Part shown: in pieces, positions 58,373 to 64,000 of the stretch
Position numbering within the stretch: position 1 is the stretch's first letter
Layout of the letters: each line of letters begins with the position of its first letter
Origin: Umbelopsis ramanniana AG
Taxonomy: Eukaryota; Mucoromycota; Umbelopsidomycetes; Umbelopsidales; Umbelopsidaceae
Assembly: GCF_025399195.1 (NCBI RefSeq)
Contig: NW_026252113.1
Coordinates: 62,001-126,000, forward strand
Length of the DNA: 64,000 nt
Direction: 5' to 3'
Translations under genes and position numbers: made by a program
Notes under the pieces: generated by a model
Seen by the model: only the letters and a program-made list of their open reading frames with translations
Told to the model about the DNA's origin: nothing
Database searches by the model: none

Positions 58373-61300
58373 ATAGGCTGATTATATGCACGTCGTCCAT
58401 TTCTGTGGAGCATTTACTATCATATTTATGAAGTATACAATACACGCCATTATATATTTTTGCAGTAGTCATAAGGTCATTGTACATTATAAAAGAAAGT
58501 TTACGGTTCGGTCGCAGTATTTTGGTGCTAGATGTCATGAATGATAGGAGCCCTTTACAATTTAACCGATGTGCTTTCTTCTAATCTCATTCGATACCCC
58601 TCTCTCGTATGCAGACATCCAGAGAACTACTTTCTTGACCAGATTGCAAAATACTGGAGAGTTAGAGATATAGACACTTTAAAGCGTATACGAAAGTCAG
58701 TATAATAAATCTGCAGTGCGCACAGACATTTTTTGCTAGAGTGCTGGTTGGATCAGAAAGGATTCACGACACAGAAAATATTCATACGCCATGGAGAATA
58801 AACACGCAAATGTATACTGGTAATTAAAATGGAAATGCTTTACTAGGTATATATTGTTCAGCTTGCTTCTCTTGATCTAGCTATAAGTATCAATAAACAA
58901 CGAACATAAATCGTTATACTCTAGTAGCAAGTTCATCACGGAACATTTGGCAGAAGCTCAATTCATTTCATATGGGTCATTAAAATAAACACCCGCCAGT
59001 AAGACGCGGTCTCAGCTGTCAATGGCAATCTGCATTTGCACATCAGTAACTCACAAAAGGTCTTGTACCGTACTTTAATAAAACCATGTCTACTCAGACG
59101 TACTAGGGTGTTTAACAACTATATAATCGCTTTCCTTTTCCTATGGCTTGAATAAAGTACCAAGTTGTCATTCAAGCTTCCCCTTTATCCCTGATTTCTT
59201 TGCCCAAGTTGTACCGTCTGTATGCTCAACAACTATGACCATTAGAGCGAATACACGCGACTGCTTCACCTTTAAACGCCTAAGAGCACATAAATGGTTC
59301 GCTTTGAACGAATTTACGCCCTTAAAGCTTACTAAACACGCTCCTTAGCTTAAAAACAACTCTAATTTACCCCGCATCTTTGATACACAAGGTCTGTGCG
59401 CACTGCCACTCTGTTACACCGACTTTCTTTCAAGCTGTGAGATGTCTATTTCTCTGGTTCTTCATCCCCTCGATGCTTTAAAAAATAACTAGTACTATAG
59501 AAGTATGAGGAGAAGGGAGGGGTATGATATGGGAGTCAAATGGAGTCTGTGGTGAGGCTGGGGGTCGAGGAAATGGCGATTTTGTTCGTAAAAGTGATGG
59601 TCATGATCATGTCATTTTCATTACATTTTTGAGACGGATATGGTATGTAGAGAGTGCGTTAGTGTCGTTCCTCGCGTTAAGTATCCTTGGTTTCAGTCGT
59701 AGTAGTCAGCCCCGTGCTTCTAGTACCGACTCTCCGTCCGTAAAATAAGTTAATCCAGAGAAAAGATGATTTTTATTAACCACAAGAAGTCCGGCTTTTA
59801 TAGCCATGTGACTTCCACGTCTAGCGGAAGGTCCGGCATAATTATCTACCGAGTACAGCGAAGAGAGGATGGCAGTCACTGATAATAAGGATTACAGCGG
59901 CGCAACATTTTGAGGAAGGTCTTCTGGTCTAGTGGTCTAGGCGACCCCCATATTCTGAGGTTGTTGTTCGGGCTCGGGTTCGATTCTCGCCGTGTGGCGG
60001 GTATTCTGATTCGGCGTCTGACCTTCAACTGAGGAATATAGGGGGCCGCCCAAGGCCACTGCCGGGAGACCGCCTCACCCTTTGTGCCAAGTTACTATCG
60101 TGACAATGAGCTCTTTTACGAACATAATCGCCATTTTCTCGACGCTTAAGCCCTCCGCATTACCTTCTCTCTTCATCGTTTTCTTCCAAAAACGTTTTCA
60201 CGTGACCAGTCTTTTCTAACAAGCGGTTGCCGGTCACCTGCTACCTCTTGTGTCGTCGCCTAAAATACAAAATGACAGTTCAACCGAACGCCGGTTCAAG
60301 GGGACTTCTTTACCAGCGAAGTCACATTGAATATCCTCTTAAAATTAGATTTCTTTTACATTTTTATATAATAAGTCACGAATCAACAAGTATAAATAGA
60401 GCAGTTGATTAATAGAATAAAAAGCAGTTTTTAACCTCACGAGAAGTTCACTCGTCTGCAGGATAATACAATAAGTCATACAGTAATCTAAACGACACTT
60501 GTCGCAAACGACATTCACTTAAGCCAATGTCTCTGGGCATATTGCTTCATGTCTGAGGCTGTTTTAACATAGCGTTCAGAGCTGAGGGCAGAAAATTTGA
60601 ACTCCTCTCATTCATTCACTTCTCGAGACGCGCATTCATGCAGGGTCACTTACAATTCTGCTGCGGTTCTTGAGGACAATAGCTCAAAGTCTTGGAGAAT
60701 GTAGTTGCACTGTTAGTTGTTAAATTCTCTTTGGTCAAGTTTAGCTTCTAAAGAGCAACTAGATGGTGGTCATTTGGCCCCTGAACCCACTTTCTGTTGA
60801 TATCAGTATGAAGTTACAGCCCCACCTACACGTTTCCATTCAGTTTCAATTCTTGTCATCATGGCTTCAGCTCTTGTATCGAACTGCACTGGGACTGAAC
60901 CAAACCAGAAATATGTTCACCAACTAGCGGTCCCAAGCGGATATGACTGCGATCACATTATCCTTACTGTGGAGCATTATAGTCTCATCCGCCAATTTGC
61001 CATGGAATACACTGCACGTTTCATAATATTGTCGAGTGTCTTCTCATGATACCGTAACTTCTGATTCACTGGATAGCCTCTAGATGAAGCCCTTCCAGTA
61101 ATTTCCCAACTTATTCCAAAATGTAGGCGCCAAATAAAAAAGGAAAGGGTAAATTACTAAGTTTTATCAAAAGAAAAGGATGTCCTCTAGGGACAGCCTT
61201 CACCTTTTGGTTGAACTGATCAGCGACAGCTATTGAACCGCACAAACTTTTCTTGAAAGAGGTTATACGGTTTTACAGGGCGTTTCGTAGTTTGCTATAC

Positions 61301-61840
61301 AAGATCATCTGAGTCAACAAGATGCTTGAAAATGCGCATTGCATTGATTACGACGGTATGCGTTGACCGAAATTGGAAGAGCGACTTCGGCGCACTGGCC
61401 TCGCATGCATTTCCCGCTAGATTGATGAGAAGGGTCTCATTGCTAATTCTGTCCCGATACGCACCGCTTCAACTAGCATCACATTATCTGGAACTTGCTA
61501 CTTTAAGGAAATTATGTCTTCCTGGACGTAGTCACACAATCATATCGAAACCACAGACCCATAGATCTCAAAACCATCGCTTTTATTCAATTAAATCGTA
61601 GTTCCTTTGACCCGTTTTTATTATCTCATAAGCAAAGAATGCAGAGATCGGTAAACAGGGTTAAATTTTTGGTCATGCTGCGCCACAAAAATCGAACAAT
61701 TTCCCTAAGCCTTGCTTTCATAGTTCATTTATTGGATGAATTTAACCGCTAATCCTCACGTTATTTGTTGCTTTTTTTAATGCTGCATCAAATGTATGAA
61801 CATAAATAACGAGATTGTTGCTATTTCTTTTAATTGAACA
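58373..61840. other. Long intergenic region between P450 copies 3 and 4
   Basis: This 3.47-kb region is the longest gene-free stretch. It holds a tRNA-like element with Pol III A and B boxes near 59918-59990, GC-richer sequence around it (about 59800-60120), and the copy-4 promoter block at 61345-61374. The reading frames are short and without motifs. A decayed mobile element is possible, but I see no transposase or reverse-transcriptase motif. Confidence 0.45.
59918..59990 (+). repeat. tRNA-like Pol III element (tRNA pseudogene or SINE head)
   Basis: The A box TGGTCTAGTGG (59925-59935) and B box GGTTCGATTCT (59977-59987) match the internal promoter consensus at roughly tRNA spacing. The acceptor arms do not pair (GGTCTTC on the 5' side has no partner after the T arm), so it is not an intact tRNA. 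A tRNA-derived SINE or a decayed tRNA is the best reading; a GC-rich tail continues to about 60105. Confidence 0.5.
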
Positions 61841-63940
61841 ATGGCTTCTCCTACATCAACCTCCCAATATCAAATAGACCGCATGAGGTCTATGATACTC
61901 TTGCTAGGTTCAGACCCTATCAACATCATAAAGACCAAGCTACTTCCGTCTATCACACGCTCCAAGTTCAAGCTCCTTGGCGCTGCCATTGCATTGTATG
62001 TGGCCAGCATAGTGTATCGAGCCTTCGCATACCCAAGGAAACTTAGACATCTTAAGAGAGTACCACTGCTACCGACGCTCAAGTCCTTGATGGCAGGTGA
62101 CAGTGACCTTGAGACATCCAAAAAATTTATGCTACCCCATTGGAAAGAAACCAACGGCGTGATGTCCTTTTGGGGCCAGTTTGGATGGACGGTTAATGTC
62201 GCCAACCCAGAAGCTATTCGAACCATTTTGTACAAGACAGGTATGTGTAAGCTTATGGGTCATGTTCAGACCTTTTTACTGACATCATAACGCCGCCCAA
62301 GATATGTTTCCGAAAACGACAGTTTTTCAAGAGCAAAAGTATAAGAACTTAATGACAAAGTTTGTCGGAGATAACAACTTAGTATTTTCCAATGCCCATG
62401 AATGGCGTAAGAGAAGAAAGGTTAGGATATGTGGTCATGTTGAGACGATTCAAGTGATTTCCTCTCAACAAGTCAAAATATTCCTGTAGATTGCCAACCC
62501 AGCTTTCCATCGTTCCATGCCTGCAAAGACATTTGCTGTATTGACTAGCAGAATGTTTGAGCAGATCGAGAAAGCTGATGGACCAGTGGATGTACAGAAG
62601 TTACTGCAAAGGTGAGGCATACATATCGACATCACATAATGGAATGTAGCCATTATCTGACCTTATGCTTAAGGTTTACCTTAGATGCTATTGGCCTCAT
62701 TGGATTTGGCTTTGAGTTCAATGCTACTAACACTCCTGAGGGTGAATGGGTGACAACATACAATGATGTTGCTGATAACGTTGGTGATTTCAAGTATCTC
62801 TTCTTTCCCATTCTTGATACGACACTACTTGGATTATTCCCAGAGCGACAAAAGAAGCATGAAAGCTTGAATAGGCTGAACGAGCTTTTTGACCGGGTTA
62901 TCCAACACAAGAAATCGGAGTTAGCAAAAGGTGGATCGAATGTTGAGGAGAATGAGAAGGATCTATTGACACTTATGATGGAGGCTGGGAACGGTGATGA
63001 TCAACATGAACCTCTTACTTCTAAAGAAATTCGAGACGAACTCGTGTTGTTTTTCATAGCAGGGTAAGTACCGCTCCATGATAGATGGAATATTGACTTC
63101 AATTCTCACAATTATGTGCGTTCGAATCATTTTGAAAACTTTAGTCATGACACTACATCTAATGCCATGACCGCTGTGTTGTACTACTTGGCTGTGAATT
63201 CGGTAAGAATATATACAAGGAATCATTGAAAAGCTATAAGCAATTATTTTGACCGTGATGATTAGCATATACAAGCAAAAGCTCGAAAAGAAGTCTTGGA
63301 TGTTCTGGGAGATGAACCATTGGACGTTTGGCCGACTCTCGAGCAACTAAAGGAATTTCCTTATCTCTCGAAAGTCATGAAAGAGGTATATGGCGTCGCG
63401 ATATGCACATTAGTGTCCTCATGCTAAAACTCATACTGATATGATACGTTTTCAGGCTATTCGACTAGCACCACCAGCAACTAGTCTCATTGAAAGAGTG
63501 GCTAAAGTGGATACGGAATTGGCTGGCGTTTTTATTCCCAAAGGCACTCTTCTTCAAGTTGACGTTATATCACTCCACTATAACGAGAATCTTTGGAAAA
63601 GTCCAACAAAGTTCGACCCCGAGCGATTTGCCGATGGAGGAGAGCTAGAGTCAATGCCATCAACCTATGCTTATCTTCCATTCGGTGGTGGCTCACGGCA
63701 GTGTATAGGTGAGTAAACACATCATAACGTAAATGCTTTACTTCATGTGTGGCTGACCACCATAATTCAGGAATGAACTTCAGTTTGGCTGAACAACGTG
63801 TGGCACTAAGCTCTATCTTAAGGAAATACGAGCTCAGTCTGCCCGAGAATTCCATTCACAAGGACGGCATTGTTTTCGATTCACCAAACATAACTATGGC
63901 TCCTAAAGGAATGGAGATTAACTTTACCCCACGATATTAA
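61841..63940 (+). CDS. Cytochrome P450, array copy 4
   Basis: Eight exons (61841-62240, 62302-62420, 62490-62611, 62674-63063, 63145-63202, 63266-63385, 63456-63708, 63771-63940) give 543 residues. Anchor 'LLGAAIALYVASIVYRAF', I-helix 'FFIAGHDTTSN', ExxR EAIR, 'FDPERF' and 'FGGGSRQCIG' are intact. It is the closest relative of copy 3, with most differences in exons 1, 2 and 7 (the substrate-facing parts), and near identity in exon 3. It ends 60 bp before the right edge, so the array may continue beyond the window. Confidence 0.94.
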
Positions 63941-64000
63941 GCAGGCTAGCTATTCACCTAAGGCTCATCCTTATAAGCCGTCCAACTCCATTGATACAAT

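Noticed and set aside
59918-59990. Intact tRNA gene
   Set aside because: The A and B boxes fit but the acceptor stem cannot pair, so it was called a tRNA-like element instead.
1-64000. CRISPR array, rRNA genes or bacterial insertion sequences
   Set aside because: No regular direct-repeat/spacer pattern, no conserved rRNA stretches and no prokaryotic transposase motifs were seen; the window is eukaryotic nuclear DNA.

Overview
The window is nuclear DNA of a filamentous fungus, most likely an early-diverging one (Mucorales or a close relative). Genes are compact and rich in introns of about 35-120 nt with GT..AG ends, they lie on both strands with short spacers, and there are no operons. The content fits: a velvet protein, a two-FAS1 GPI-type surface protein, a glycerophosphodiester-type permease, four tandem cytochromes P450 and a Fanzor gene. 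Family names come from motif recognition only. The exon joins are mine and were checked by phase arithmetic: nearly every model sums to a whole number of codons.

Layout. 1-489: N-terminal part of an unknown minus-strand gene cut by the left edge. 806-4685: peroxisomal-type enoyl-CoA isomerase, bZIP factor and an unknown gene, all plus. 5175-6562: Saf4/CWC16 splicing factor (minus). 8142-9626: GATA-like zinc-finger protein. 10364-12116: Git1-like permease (minus). 13461-15609: CCT5 chaperonin subunit. 16139-25516: a minus-strand run of TBC RabGAP, velvet factor, TauD/TfdA dioxygenase and threonyl-tRNA synthetase. 27665-28959: mitochondrial enoyl-CoA hydratase. 29077-30663: FAS1 protein (minus). 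32332-37160: NOL11-like rRNA-processing protein, then a ten-exon Ala/Pro/Glu-rich gene built from phase-symmetric small exons. 38211-39330: short-chain dehydrogenase (minus). 40224-42804: Fanzor, the eukaryotic TnpB homologue (minus), with short repeats just past its 3' end. 43908-48183: Nudix sugar-nucleotide hydrolase, EF-hand protein and UBA3 (NEDD8 E1). 48396-49312: acidic, lysine-rich nuclear-type protein (minus). 49998-63940: four head-to-tail P450 genes with the same eight-exon structure, with a short NmrA-like reading frame on the opposite strand between the second and third, and a 3.5-kb spacer holding a tRNA-like Pol III element before the fourth.

How the genes relate. Most are independent housekeeping genes (protein folding, translation, neddylation, splicing, ribosome biogenesis, beta-oxidation). 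The P450 array is a true expanding family: copies three and four share promoter blocks and a nearly identical exon 3. The Fanzor gene keeps all three RuvC motifs and is the most notable element; its integrity hinges on one 23-nt junction.
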